A stretch of DNA of 9,753 nucleotides from Spirochaetales bacterium (GTDB lineage Bacteria > Spirochaetota > Spirochaetia > SZUA-6), in the NCBI GenBank assembly GCA_003233545.1, contig QILZ01000200.1, positions 1 through 9,753 on the forward strand, in the 5' to 3' direction. A program made the translations under genes and the position numbers. The notes below the pieces were generated by a model that was not told the origin of the DNA, ran no database searches, and was given only the letters and a program-made list of their open reading frames with translations. Position 1 is the stretch's first letter, and every line of letters starts with the position of its first letter. This document shows, one piece after another, positions 1 to 8,217 of the stretch.

Positions 1-350
1 GCGGCACATGTTCCGTCATTATCCTGATATGCAGGAATTCCTGTTTTCTCATAAAGAATATTGGCAACAGAATGCTTTTTAAGTGCAGGCACATTCTCAC
101 TCCCGGAGATTAATATATTTGTTCTTTTATCTATAAATCCCGGAGTTCCGATTCCGATCGCCTTTACGTCATCTTTATCAGTATTCTTTAAATAAGTTTG
201 TATCCATTCGGAAACCGGATGCATAATCTTTTCAAAGCTGTCTCCGGCACCTATCGTTATGATGTTCTTTTTAAGAATAACACCCTCTCCGGTAATAACC
301 CCCAATTTTACAGAGGTACCGCCGAAATCCACTCCTATAAAACAATCCAT
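1..350 (-). CDS. ROK-family sugar kinase, probable glucokinase (N-terminal part, 3' end outside window)
   Basis: Only the first 116 codons lie in the window; the gene runs off the left edge. The start is the ATG at 350-348, preceded by a strong GGAGGA ribosome site four or fewer bases upstream. Visible motifs are those of the ROK (repressor/ORF/kinase) branch of the actin-like ATPase fold. They are a phosphate-1 loop DFGGTSVKLGV (residues 8-18), a second loop GIGTPGFID (66-74), a substrate-side NVPAL (86-90) and YQDNDGT (108-114), whose D112 sits where the catalytic Asp of the family lies. There is no N-terminal helix-turn-helix, so this is an enzyme rather than a ROK repressor. ROK kinases phosphorylate hexoses with ATP in the cytoplasm; glucose is the usual default, but N-acetyl sugars, mannose or fructose are possible. 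The zinc-binding Cys cluster that would support ROK glucokinase lies outside the window. It starts 28 bases after lptG-like and is probably co-transcribed with it. Confidence 0.9.
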   Translation of the reverse strand, partial: MDCFIGVDFGGTSVKLGVITGEGVILKKNIITIGAGDSFEKIMHPVSEWIQTYLKNTDKDDVKAIGIGTPGFIDKRTNILISGSENVPALKKHSVANILYEKTGIPAYQDNDGTCA

Positions 351-378
351 AAATCCTCCATATCGCTTATTTTTATTT

Positions 379-1458
379 TCATGTTTTCGCTGTCTTTAAA
401 AGACCGATACTAACTACGAAAAATACAATAAAAGACCCCCATGCACCGGCCAAGGGAGGTATATAGCCGTTTTTTGCAATTATCAAGGCCACCATCTGCA
501 TCACATAATAAACTACCGACACGGAAAGTGATATCAGAAGGCTCATGAGCAGAATATTTTTTTTAAATGAACTGCCTATTGCACCTGCTATTAAGGCAAC
601 TATTAACGGAGTAAGTGAAAAAGAGATCTTTTTATAGAAATTCGTAAGAGCTTCTCTGTACGGAAGTCCCGATTTTTTTAAGGTTTCGACCCATTCGGAT
701 GCATCACTGTAACTCATCTCGTCGACTTTTCTTGTGATCTTACGAAATGACTCCGGTGCCTTTATTAGTTCCTTATCAGAATACAGATCCATTCTTTCGG
801 TTTTTATCGTTTTTGTATCTTTATTCCACGTATATACCGTACTGTTATGAAGCACCCAGTTACTTCCGTTCCATTCCGCCCATGCGGCATCGATTCTTTT
901 TAAAAAGGAATAATCTCTGTTTCTGAATATAAGAAGAACTCCGGTAAGCGTTTTTTTCTTATCATTGTAATATTCTGTCTGATAAATTATCCTGTTATTA
1001 TCACTTATAACCGTAGCATTCGATCTGTTATAAGAGACATTAATTCTTAAAAGTTCCTTATAGATACTGTTTTTTTCTCTGTATGTCGGAATTACAATAC
1101 TGTCATTAAACCAGAAACTAAAAACGGACAGCAGAAAACTTAAAACAATAAATGGTGCTATGACACGGTAAAAACTTATCCCCGCACCTAATATTGCTAT
1201 CAGCTCATTATTGGCATATAAACCTCCGAGAGTAAAGGAAATCGAAAAAAGCAGCGCTATGGGTATCGAATAAGAAATGCACATTGGAAGGTATAGATAG
1301 GCTATTTTCCCCATCTGCAGAATACTTACATTATTATTAAAATATCTCCAGAGATTCGAAAACAGATCCGCAAGCTGTAAAATAAGCACGAAAAATAGTA
1401 TAGCAGCCAAAAAAACAGGCAGGAAAGCACGCAGCACCATAAATTGAATCGATTTCAT
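379..1458 (-). CDS. lptG: LptF/LptG-family permease, second subunit (LptG-like)
   Basis: A 359-residue inner-membrane protein of the YjgP/YjgQ family. Three hydrophobic segments lie near the N-terminus (about residues 11-33, 51-76, 98-117). A soluble, beta-rich periplasmic region of about 150 residues follows, then three more segments (about 278-296, 303-325, 337-355). This 3+3 layout with a periplasmic jellyroll is the LptF/LptG architecture. The stretch YANNELIAILGAGIS (81-95) matches the conserved cytoplasmic loop that contacts the LptB ATPase. In LPS-bearing bacteria LptB2FG extracts lipopolysaccharide from the inner membrane and passes it to LptC/LptA. If the host is a spirochaete without LPS, the cargo would be another lipid or lipoprotein. 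The ATG overlaps the lptF-like stop as ATGA, with AAGGA about nine bases upstream. The G rather than F label rests on gene order and is less certain than the family. No LptB, LptC or LptA gene is in the window. Confidence 0.85.
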   Translation of the reverse strand: MKSIQFMVLRAFLPVFLAAILFFVLILQLADLFSNLWRYFNNNVSILQMGKIAYLYLPMCISYSIPIALLFSISFTLGGLYANNELIAILGAGISFYRVIAPFIVLSFLLSVFSFWFNDSIVIPTYREKNSIYKELLRINVSYNRSNATVISDNNRIIYQTEYYNDKKKTLTGVLLIFRNRDYSFLKRIDAAWAEWNGSNWVLHNSTVYTWNKDTKTIKTERMDLYSDKELIKAPESFRKITRKVDEMSYSDASEWVETLKKSGLPYREALTNFYKKISFSLTPLIVALIAGAIGSSFKKNILLMSLLISLSVSVVYYVMQMVALIIAKNGYIPPLAGAWGSFIVFFVVSIGLLKTAKT

Positions 1459-2747
1459 CGTCTAATCCTTAAGATAAAAAGAAAACTTCCCAGTATCAGA
1501 ACAGTGAAGTTTGCAATCCAGATAGCAAGAAACGGAGGGAGCATCATTCTAATCCCCAATGAATGCCCGACAAACAGTAAGCTCCAGTATAAGACGGAGA
1601 CAATCAGCCCTATCCCGAATCCTACGGTTCGTCCACTCTTCCTCGCTAAAAGCCCGGTAGGGAATGCAAAAAGTATAAAAACAAAACATGCTATGGGAAT
1701 GGCGAATTTCTTATAAAACTCGAGCTGGTAAAGTCTTAGTGTTCTGTCGGTTATCTTTCTGCTTTTCTCTTTCTTTAATTCCTTGTATAGTAAAATAATT
1801 TCATTCTCATCCTTTTTTGTAATTGTGCTGTTAGAACGTAGATCCAGAACTTTTTTAATTGTCAGCCTTAACCTGTATCTCAACTCTTCGATTTTAATTT
1901 TATTATTTTCTATTCTCAGCTCTAATTCTTTCTTTTTTTTCATTATCTGTTTCCAGACATCGACGGAACTCATCTCTGCAGGGCCGATACTGCCGATAGA
2001 GTAGCTGATATTTTTCATTAAAATATTATATATCAGACTTCCGGAAGTGGCATAATCGAATGATTCGGGATCTCCTCTTTTTGTTTCGAGTATTATTACA
2101 TCGGAAAGATTTAAAGAAACAACACCCTGCTGTTTATTCTCCTTCTCCAACCTGGCATTTTTAGCAAGTATAATTCTTTTGTCTCTGTTATTCGTTCTAT
2201 CGATTATTGTAATATTATTGATTGTTCTTTCATTTACGGCTCCCGTAATTATAACGGTATTCCTGTATCTCTTAATCGAGTATGGTTCCAATTCTACGGC
2301 AGGATTCGTATAGATAATTTTTCTGTATATTTTGCCCAGCTTTATATTTCCGGATGGTAAAAAATAATCATTCGTAATAAAAGAGGCAGCGGAAAATATT
2401 ATTCCAAGGAAAAGTAAAGGAAGCAGTACCCTGGAAAGAGATATTCCTGCTGCCTGAAAGGCAAGTATTTCATTGTCCGACGATAACCGGCCGACTGCCA
2501 TCAGTGCACCTACAAGAGAACCGAAGGGAAAAGAGAAAGCAATAAAAATAGGCGTGGAATATATTATTAAACGTATAACATCCCAGAAAGGAACTCTCTT
2601 TGAAAATATCTCTTCCGCCATCACAAGTATTTGATTTATGAAAAATATTATAAAGAAAAATAGAAATGCAATAATGAACGACAGGAAAAATTCTTTTGAG
2701 ACATATATATATGTAGATAAATATCTTCTATTCCCTGATATCTTCAT
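1455..2747 (-). CDS. lptF: LptF/LptG-family permease, first subunit (LptF-like), with a charged helical insertion
   Basis: A 430-residue membrane protein of the YjgP/YjgQ family. Transmembrane segments are visible at about 18-42, 57-86, 103-124, 347-367, 374-396 and 402-425. The family loop between segments 2 and 3 is clear (SSDNEILAFQAAGIS, 89-103). Residues 130-260 form the periplasmic beta-jellyroll candidate. Residues about 262-342 are unusually rich in Lys, Glu and Arg and look like a long helix or coiled coil just before segment 4, which makes this protein longer than its partner. It should pair with the next gene and an LptB-type ATPase encoded elsewhere to move a lipid out of the inner membrane. 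The ATG at 2747 is the only possible start: an in-frame TGA lies two codons upstream. The ribosome site is weak (GGGGA, about 12 bases away), and the gene begins 20 bases inside the preceding lipoprotein gene, so translation is probably coupled. Confidence 0.87.
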   Translation of the reverse strand: MKISGNRRYLSTYIYVSKEFFLSFIIAFLFFFIIFFINQILVMAEEIFSKRVPFWDVIRLIIYSTPIFIAFSFPFGSLVGALMAVGRLSSDNEILAFQAAGISLSRVLLPLLFLGIIFSAASFITNDYFLPSGNIKLGKIYRKIIYTNPAVELEPYSIKRYRNTVIITGAVNERTINNITIIDRTNNRDKRIILAKNARLEKENKQQGVVSLNLSDVIILETKRGDPESFDYATSGSLIYNILMKNISYSIGSIGPAEMSSVDVWKQIMKKKKELELRIENNKIKIEELRYRLRLTIKKVLDLRSNSTITKKDENEIILLYKELKKEKSRKITDRTLRLYQLEFYKKFAIPIACFVFILFAFPTGLLARKSGRTVGFGIGLIVSVLYWSLLFVGHSLGIRMMLPPFLAIWIANFTVLILGSFLFILRIRR

Positions 2748-4320
2748 AAAATATCATTATCCCCATTCCAAGAGTTCCGAAAATTACAAGCGGCTGCTCA
2801 TAGGCAGCAGCAGAAATATCCAGAGAACTTAATCCGTCTTTTAATCCGAGATTCTTCCCGTGAGTCTTATTCCTGCCGAAAAAGATAAGTCCGCCTCCGA
2901 AAGTACCAAAATAAAGACCGTTTTTCGTTTTAACACTGCTCAGGATCCAGTCATCTCTTATTGAACCATTCTCCGTAGTATACCTTTCAATCCGGTTTAA
3001 ATTCCTTTTCCAATGATACAGACCTTTTCCGTATGTGCCTATCCAGAGATTATTGTCATCTTCGATAAGTATTGTAGTAATATTCAAAGCTGTAAAGCCG
3101 GGAAATATTTTTGAGAAGTTTGTTATTTTTTTTGTTTTAAGATCGATAAAAAATAAACCCATATCCATTGTGCCGGCTAAAAGATAATTGCCGTAATTAG
3201 CCATACAGTTTATAAACTGCGACGGGAAATCCATTTTTTTAAAATCACGGTATCCGCTCTCATGTCCGGACCATAAACCTTCTCCGAGAGTGCCAGCATA
3301 GAGTATTCCATCGATGTTTTTAATGGTTTCTATTTTAACGGATTTCGGTTTACTGAATTTATCAATCTCATGCCATGCCGATGATGCTTTGGAATAATAG
3401 GATAAGCCGTTATAACTACCTACCCATACTCTCTTTTTCGTCACTTCGATTGTCCGTATGGTTTTCGGAACCAGACTTTTCATTCCTTCCTTAAAAACCG
3501 TGCTCCTCTTCATACTGACATTATACCGGGCTATACCGCCGTTCCATGTTCCGATCCATAAATCATCTCCGTCAGCCGCTACAGCGGAAACGTTACCATC
3601 ATCGATACCGATCTTTTTAGACGTAAGATATTCCCATTCAAGATTTATTTTTAATCTTTCATATACCGCCCTGTTTTCGGCGGTTAACATTGCTGCTCCT
3701 GTTTTAAGGAAGTAGTACCTTGCCAGATGAAGATTATTCTTTTGATAGTAATTAATATCAGCTATACGCAGATAGATATTAGAAATATCATCATTATTTC
3801 CTTTCGATGCTTTTAGATAATAACGCAGGGATTCATCGAAAAGCCTTTCTTTATATAAAAGATCCGCAAGCATTACCGAGGTTTTAAAGTAAACAGAATC
3901 GAAAGAATCATCCTTTTTATAATGGGAAAGAACTTTTTTAAAGAAATATCTTGCTCTGTAAGGTTCGCCCAACTTAAGCTCTGCCTTACCGCTTAGAAAA
4001 AGTGCCTGTAATATTTCTTCTGAATCAGGATATTCGACACGCAATTCTCTTGTTAACGAGAGAGAATTCACATATTTACCTGCTTTAAATTCATCCTTGG
4101 CCTTCTGTAATAGTTCCGGGCTGTCAGCTGCCGGTTGTTTATCCTTATCCTTTTCTATCCCTGGTTTAGGGGATTGTTTTACTCTGTTATTCTTTTCGGA
4201 CGGAGAGGGTGCACCCTCGTTTCCGGATACTATTACGGATGCCGGTTTATTTTCGGGTACCGTTCTGCATGAAACCGTATAAAAACTTGTAATTATGACT
4301 AATATAAATAGATACTTCAT
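2728..4320 (-). CDS. Predicted lipoprotein with TPR repeats and a seven-blade beta-propeller
   Basis: A 530-residue protein. Residues 1-17 are a short hydrophobic signal peptide ending in TVSC, so C18 is a likely lipidation site; the -3 Thr fits the relaxed lipoboxes seen in spirochaetes better than the strict consensus. Residues 19-67 are a Lys/Pro/Ser/Glu-rich linker. Residues 69-212 hold about four TPR-like helical pairs. From about 244 to the end are seven repeats of a 'two-component regulator propeller' type, each with a hydrophobic strand then GT or GS and a glycine turn. The G positions are 257, 301, 343, 383, 428, 472 and 515, a spacing of 40-45 residues, so a full seven-blade ring is present. 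There is no kinase, transmembrane or DNA-binding domain, so it is not a sensor kinase. It is most likely a periplasm-facing scaffold. Its place immediately before lptF/lptG, with overlapping genes, suggests but does not prove a role with that exporter. I do not recognise a named family for the whole protein. Confidence 0.8.
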   Translation of the reverse strand: MKYLFILVIITSFYTVSCRTVPENKPASVIVSGNEGAPSPSEKNNRVKQSPKPGIEKDKDKQPAADSPELLQKAKDEFKAGKYVNSLSLTRELRVEYPDSEEILQALFLSGKAELKLGEPYRARYFFKKVLSHYKKDDSFDSVYFKTSVMLADLLYKERLFDESLRYYLKASKGNNDDISNIYLRIADINYYQKNNLHLARYYFLKTGAAMLTAENRAVYERLKINLEWEYLTSKKIGIDDGNVSAVAADGDDLWIGTWNGGIARYNVSMKRSTVFKEGMKSLVPKTIRTIEVTKKRVWVGSYNGLSYYSKASSAWHEIDKFSKPKSVKIETIKNIDGILYAGTLGEGLWSGHESGYRDFKKMDFPSQFINCMANYGNYLLAGTMDMGLFFIDLKTKKITNFSKIFPGFTALNITTILIEDDNNLWIGTYGKGLYHWKRNLNRIERYTTENGSIRDDWILSSVKTKNGLYFGTFGGGLIFFGRNKTHGKNLGLKDGLSSLDISAAAYEQPLVIFGTLGMGIMIFYEDIRE

Positions 4321-4763
4321 TCACCTCTATACCCTGTCGATCCGAACCCGCCCTTATCCCTCTTCGTCGATGATATTTCGGATACCGATTTAAAAATACC
4401 TTTTACTACGGGAGCAAAAATAATCTGTGCAATTCTGTCACCGTTATGAACCTTAAAACTGCTTTCCCCCAAATTGATCAATAAAACCTTTATTTCGCCT
4501 CTGTAATCAGCATCGATAGTACCGGGAGCATTTAACAGTGTAAGGCCGTATTTGGCTGCAAGCCCGGAACGAGGTCTGACTTGCGCTTCATATCCCTCCG
4601 GTATCTCGAGATGAATGCCCGTAGGAACGAGGTATCTTTTCCCGGGTTCTATTACAATATCCCGGCTGATCTTTGCAAAAAGATCCGCACCGGATGCAGC
4701 ATCCGATTTATAGACAGGTTCAATACCGCCTTCTGTTTTATAAGAAACTTCGATCTTCTCCAT
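4317..4763 (-). CDS. dut: Trimeric deoxyuridine 5'-triphosphate nucleotidohydrolase (dUTPase)
   Basis: Hydrolyses dUTP to dUMP and pyrophosphate in the cytoplasm, keeping uracil out of DNA and supplying dUMP for thymidylate synthesis. The 148 residues match the usual length of the homotrimeric family, and all five signature motifs are visible: motif 1 AASGADLFA (22-30), motif 2 PRSGLAAKYG (64-73), motif 3 APGTIDADYRGEI (79-91, with D84 at the catalytic Asp position and Y87 at the uracil-discriminating Tyr), motif 4 GDRIAQIIF (108-116) and the flexible C-terminal motif 5 RDKGGFGSTG (135-144), which closes over the triphosphate. The ATG at 4763 has GGAG seven bases upstream. The gene lies 23 bases after the M16 peptidase, and its TGA overlaps the lipoprotein ATG by four bases. 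Nothing looks damaged. Confidence 0.97.
   Translation of the reverse strand: MEKIEVSYKTEGGIEPVYKSDAASGADLFAKISRDIVIEPGKRYLVPTGIHLEIPEGYEAQVRPRSGLAAKYGLTLLNAPGTIDADYRGEIKVLLINLGESSFKVHNGDRIAQIIFAPVVKGIFKSVSEISSTKRDKGGFGSTGYRGE
4322..4328 (-). promoter_or_regulatory. Close-set ribosome site of the propeller lipoprotein gene, inside dut
   Basis: The minus strand reads AGAGGTGAATGA across the dut stop, so the GAGG core sits only about three bases before the ATG. That is closer than the usual spacing. With the ATGA overlap it points to termination-reinitiation from dut rather than independent loading of ribosomes. No other in-frame start leaves a signal peptide. Confidence 0.5.
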
Positions 4764-4786
4764 ATAATTACTCCGGCATAATTTTC

Positions 4787-6046
4787 CTATAAAAAATATT
4801 TATTTTCTCTGATTATTTTTGTTTTGCCTTTTCCATAGACCAGTAAATTAAAATGGTTTTCCACCATGATTTTTTTTACTAAATCATCTACTCTTTTCTT
4901 GTCGACGTTATTGATTTGATCCATCGATTCTTTAAAACCGAATATTCTTCCTCGTAAAATATACTGTCTTGCGAGACGTTTCATACGTGTTTCCATATCT
5001 TCCCTGGCGATAGTAATACTGCCGATAAGATGAGTCTTCGCATCGTTGATTTCTTCCTTTGAAGGCGCATCATCCGTTACCTTTTTTATTTCTTCTTTAA
5101 GTGATTGCAGCAGCTTTTCTAAGTCCGAAGGAGTTGTGCTTACATATATTGTCCATATAGCCACATCAGAAAAATATGTCCTAAAAGAATATACCGTATA
5201 GCAAAGTCCTTTTCCTTCCCGCAGAACCTGAAAAAGTCTCGAGCTTATGGATTCTCCGAACAGAGTACTGAAAACAACCATATCATAGTACTCGTCGAGA
5301 AGAGGAGAGGGTTTATATACCGTACCTGTATATACATGAACCTGGCTGAATTTACTTTTAACCTGTTCTGCAAAGGTATAATTTTTCGGTACCACTCTTT
5401 TAATATTGTACTTTTCCTGCCGTAAAATACCGATCCTGTTTTCGAGAAGTAAATACACCCTGTCGATATCTATATTACCCGCTATGGAAATAACAAGATT
5501 CGACGGATGATATTTTTTTTTATAGTAATGCAGAAGTTTTTCTCTTGAAATATCGCGTATATCCGATTCTTCACCGGTAATTTTCCTGGAAAGCGGGTGG
5601 CTGTTCCATAATAATTTCATATAAAGCTCATGAGCTTTCTCATCCGGTGAATCTTCGATCGAATGGATTTCATTTAAAACGACGAGCATCTCCTTGTTCA
5701 ATTCATGTTCATCAAACTTCGAGCCTACTATCATATCCGTGAGAACATCGACTGCCGTTTCCATGCTGTCTTTTGGAATAGTACAGTAAAAACAGGTCGC
5801 TTCCTTTTCCGTGAAAGCATTTATAAGCCCGCCCACTCTGTCTATTTCCTGAGCGATTTTATATGCGGAACGTTTCTCCGTTCCCTTAAAAAGCATATGT
5901 TCCAGAAAATGCGAATATCCGTGTTCTTCCCTGCCTTCATCCCTGGAACCATGGGGATACCAGAATCCTACCGAAACAGTGCCTGTTGTTGTAACCCGTT
6001 CAAACAGAACTGCCGCACCATTTGATAGTTTTCTGGTCTCGATCAT
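4787..6046 (-). CDS. M16-family (pitrilysin/insulinase-like) zinc peptidase
   Basis: A 419-residue M16 metallopeptidase of the short, processing-peptidase-like (M16B) type. The inverted zinc motif HFLEH is at residues 46-50, giving H46 and H50 as ligands and E49 as catalytic base. The third ligand is E126, 76 residues after H50, with the companion E119 in KEMLVVLNEI. The C-terminal half carries the conserved Arg...Tyr region (SSRLFQVLREGKGLCYTVY, about 269-287) that takes part in substrate binding, so a single chain contains both homologous halves and would dimerise. There is no signal peptide, which suggests a cytoplasmic enzyme. A peptidase of this family follows pnp in many bacteria (for example mlpA in Bacillus), but its natural substrate is generally unknown. 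The start at 6046 is two bases after the pnp stop; its CGGAG ribosome site lies inside the last pnp codons. The run K176-K178 is encoded by nine consecutive A. Confidence 0.93.
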   Translation of the reverse strand: MIETRKLSNGAAVLFERVTTTGTVSVGFWYPHGSRDEGREEHGYSHFLEHMLFKGTEKRSAYKIAQEIDRVGGLINAFTEKEATCFYCTIPKDSMETAVDVLTDMIVGSKFDEHELNKEMLVVLNEIHSIEDSPDEKAHELYMKLLWNSHPLSRKITGEESDIRDISREKLLHYYKKKYHPSNLVISIAGNIDIDRVYLLLENRIGILRQEKYNIKRVVPKNYTFAEQVKSKFSQVHVYTGTVYKPSPLLDEYYDMVVFSTLFGESISSRLFQVLREGKGLCYTVYSFRTYFSDVAIWTIYVSTTPSDLEKLLQSLKEEIKKVTDDAPSKEEINDAKTHLIGSITIAREDMETRMKRLARQYILRGRIFGFKESMDQINNVDKKRVDDLVKKIMVENHFNLLVYGKGKTKIIRENKYFL

Positions 6047-6048
6047 TT

Positions 6049-8202
6049 CTATCTCCGGTGAGGTTTGTTGTATGGCCGCCTGCCGCGATTATCCCGATCA
6101 TTATTATCAACGGAGCTATTATCAGCCTCATTCTCATTTGCATCCCTGATACTTAAATTCACCCTGCCCATCTTATCTATCTCTATTAATTTAACTTTGA
6201 CTTCCTGGCTCTCTTTAAGGACATCCGTTACGGATTGAACATGACTGTTTGATAATTTGGAAATATGGCATAACCCTTCTTTGCCGGGAAGATATTCGAT
6301 GAATGCTCCGAAATCGACAATACGTTTTACGGTACCTGTATAGATTTTACCTACTTCCGGCTCTTCCAGTAAACTCTCTATGATATGACGGGCGTCTTCC
6401 GCACCTTCTTTTTCCTTACAATAGATTAGCAGATCACCGCTATCCTCTATATTAATCGTAGCTCCTGTCTTTTCGGATATGCCTTTAATTACCTTGCCCC
6501 CGGATCCTATAACAGCTCCTATTTTATCAGGATCGATATGCATCGATATGATTTTTGGAGCAAAATCCGATATGGAACCTGGCTGCCCGATTGTCCGGTT
6601 CATTATTTCAAGAATATGTTTCCTTCCTTTCCTTGCCTGTTCTAAAGCTCTGGAAAGTATGGAATAATCGACACCTGCTATTTTAATATCCATCTGAAAA
6701 GCTGTTATACCGTCTTCGGTTCCGGCAACTTTAAAATCCATGTCGCCGAGATGATCTTCCTCTCCGAGTATATCAGACAGAACAACAAAACGTTCACCCT
6801 CCGTAACAAGACCCATAGCAATTCCTGCAACCGATTTTTTAACCGGCACACCTGCATTTAATAAGCTTAAAGTTCCTCCGCATACGGTAGCCATGGAAGA
6901 AGAACCGTTGGATTCCAGTACTTCCGATACTATTCTAATAGTATATGGAAACTCTTCTTTGGATGGGAGTACAGCCGATAATGCCCTTTCGGCAAGGTGT
7001 CCGTGCCCTATCTCTCTTCTGCCGGTAAATAGTCTCTTCGTTTCACCAACCGAATACGGCGGGAAATTATAGTGCAGCATAAATGTTTTTCGCGTATCAC
7101 CCTCGATGTTGTCCATTATCTGTTCATCATATACCGTTCCGAGTGTAGTTACAGCCAGAGCCTGGGTTTCTCCTCTTGTAAAGAGTGCGGAACCGTGGGT
7201 GCGAGGAAGCACATCGACTTCGCAGGTTATACTTCGTATCTCTTCCGAATTTCTTCCGTCGGTTCTGATACCTTTTTCGAGAATGGATTTGCGTACGATT
7301 TCCGATTCCATTTCTTCGAATAACTGATAGACAAATTTCTCCTGGTTTTCTTCTAATTTTTCTTTAAAAAATTCAAGTGCATTTTCTCTCACCTGTTTTA
7401 TTGCCCGTGATCGATTGTGTTTACCTGACACGAAACATGCTTCTTCCAGCTTAGGGTAAGCCCATTCCCTGATTTCATCTTTTAAGGGAAATTGCTCTTC
7501 TTCTTCGGAAATTACAAATTTCTCCTTTCCTGCCAGTTCCGCAAGTTTAATCTGTATTTTACAGATTTCCTTAATATATTTATGAGCCTCTTTAATTGCA
7601 TCGAGAAGAATATCTTCCGATACTTCCTTTGCTCCGCCCTCGACCATCGTGATTCCCGCTTCCGTACCGGAGACGATAATATCCAGTTTACTCTCTCCTA
7701 TCTGATCGAATGTGGGATTTATAATAAAATTATCATCCAGATAAGCGACCCTTACCGTTCCTATCGGTCCGTCGAAAGGAATGTCGGAAATCATAACAGC
7801 AGCGGAAGATGCAGCCATTGCAATAATATCAGGCGGATTTATCTGATCGGTGGAAATTGTTGTAGGGATAACCTGTATCTCTCTTTTAAACTTTTTGGAA
7901 AAAAGAGGCCGCATAGGACGGTCTATCTGTCTCGAGACAAGAATCTCTTTGTCTTTTGGTCTTCCTTCCCTCTTTATAAACCCTCCGGGTATTTTGCCGG
8001 CAGCGTAGTATTTTTCGTTATAATCGACTGAAAGCGGCACATAATCGAGATTTTCCACCTCTCTGTCGGAACAGCAGACAGTGGCAAGCACTACTGAACC
8101 GGCATACTTTGCAAGAACAGCACCATTTGCCTGCTTTGCCATTTTACCTGTTTCCAGTACCAGATCATCTTCGCCAATGCGAAGTTTTACTTGATGTATC
8201 AT
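6049..8202 (-). CDS. pnp: Polyribonucleotide nucleotidyltransferase (PNPase)
   Basis: Degrades RNA 3' to 5' by phosphorolysis, releasing nucleoside diphosphates; it can also add tails in reverse. The 717 residues contain the full domain order: first RNase PH domain (about 1-145), helical linker (about 150-305), second, catalytic RNase PH domain (about 315-545), KH domain (548-614) with a GSGG loop at 566-569, and S1 domain (617-687). A polar Asn/Asp/Arg-rich tail (688-717) follows and is probably disordered. Active-site residues equivalent to E. coli D486, D492 and K494 are present as D483, D489 and K491 in EEDHLGDMDFK, and the phosphate-binding SSS is at 434-436. The enzyme looks fully functional and should form the usual trimeric ring. 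The start lies only 15 bases after rpsO, with an AGGA-type ribosome site about 11 bases upstream. The last codons carry the ribosome site of the peptidase gene. Confidence 0.98.
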   Translation of the reverse strand: MIHQVKLRIGEDDLVLETGKMAKQANGAVLAKYAGSVVLATVCCSDREVENLDYVPLSVDYNEKYYAAGKIPGGFIKREGRPKDKEILVSRQIDRPMRPLFSKKFKREIQVIPTTISTDQINPPDIIAMAASSAAVMISDIPFDGPIGTVRVAYLDDNFIINPTFDQIGESKLDIIVSGTEAGITMVEGGAKEVSEDILLDAIKEAHKYIKEICKIQIKLAELAGKEKFVISEEEEQFPLKDEIREWAYPKLEEACFVSGKHNRSRAIKQVRENALEFFKEKLEENQEKFVYQLFEEMESEIVRKSILEKGIRTDGRNSEEIRSITCEVDVLPRTHGSALFTRGETQALAVTTLGTVYDEQIMDNIEGDTRKTFMLHYNFPPYSVGETKRLFTGRREIGHGHLAERALSAVLPSKEEFPYTIRIVSEVLESNGSSSMATVCGGTLSLLNAGVPVKKSVAGIAMGLVTEGERFVVLSDILGEEDHLGDMDFKVAGTEDGITAFQMDIKIAGVDYSILSRALEQARKGRKHILEIMNRTIGQPGSISDFAPKIISMHIDPDKIGAVIGSGGKVIKGISEKTGATINIEDSGDLLIYCKEKEGAEDARHIIESLLEEPEVGKIYTGTVKRIVDFGAFIEYLPGKEGLCHISKLSNSHVQSVTDVLKESQEVKVKLIEIDKMGRVNLSIRDANENEADNSSVDNNDRDNRGRRPYNKPHRR

Positions 8203-8217
8203 AATAATTATTTTCCT

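Noticed and set aside
198..413. A plus-strand open frame across the lptG/ROK junction
   Set aside because: It crosses two well-supported minus-strand genes and has no domain or convincing ribosome site.
1783..2004. A plus-strand open frame rich in Ser/Leu/Phe opposite lptF
   Set aside because: It is the antisense reflection of the Lys/Glu-rich insertion in the LptF-like protein.
2728..4320. A two-component sensor, suggested by the propeller repeats
   Set aside because: The repeat type is named for its presence in hybrid sensors, but this protein has no transmembrane segment after the signal peptide and no kinase or receiver domain.
7492..8031. A 179-codon open frame on the plus strand opposite pnp
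   Set aside because: It is the shadow of a strongly conserved gene; its Ser/Arg/Phe/Asn-rich sequence shows no recognisable domain.
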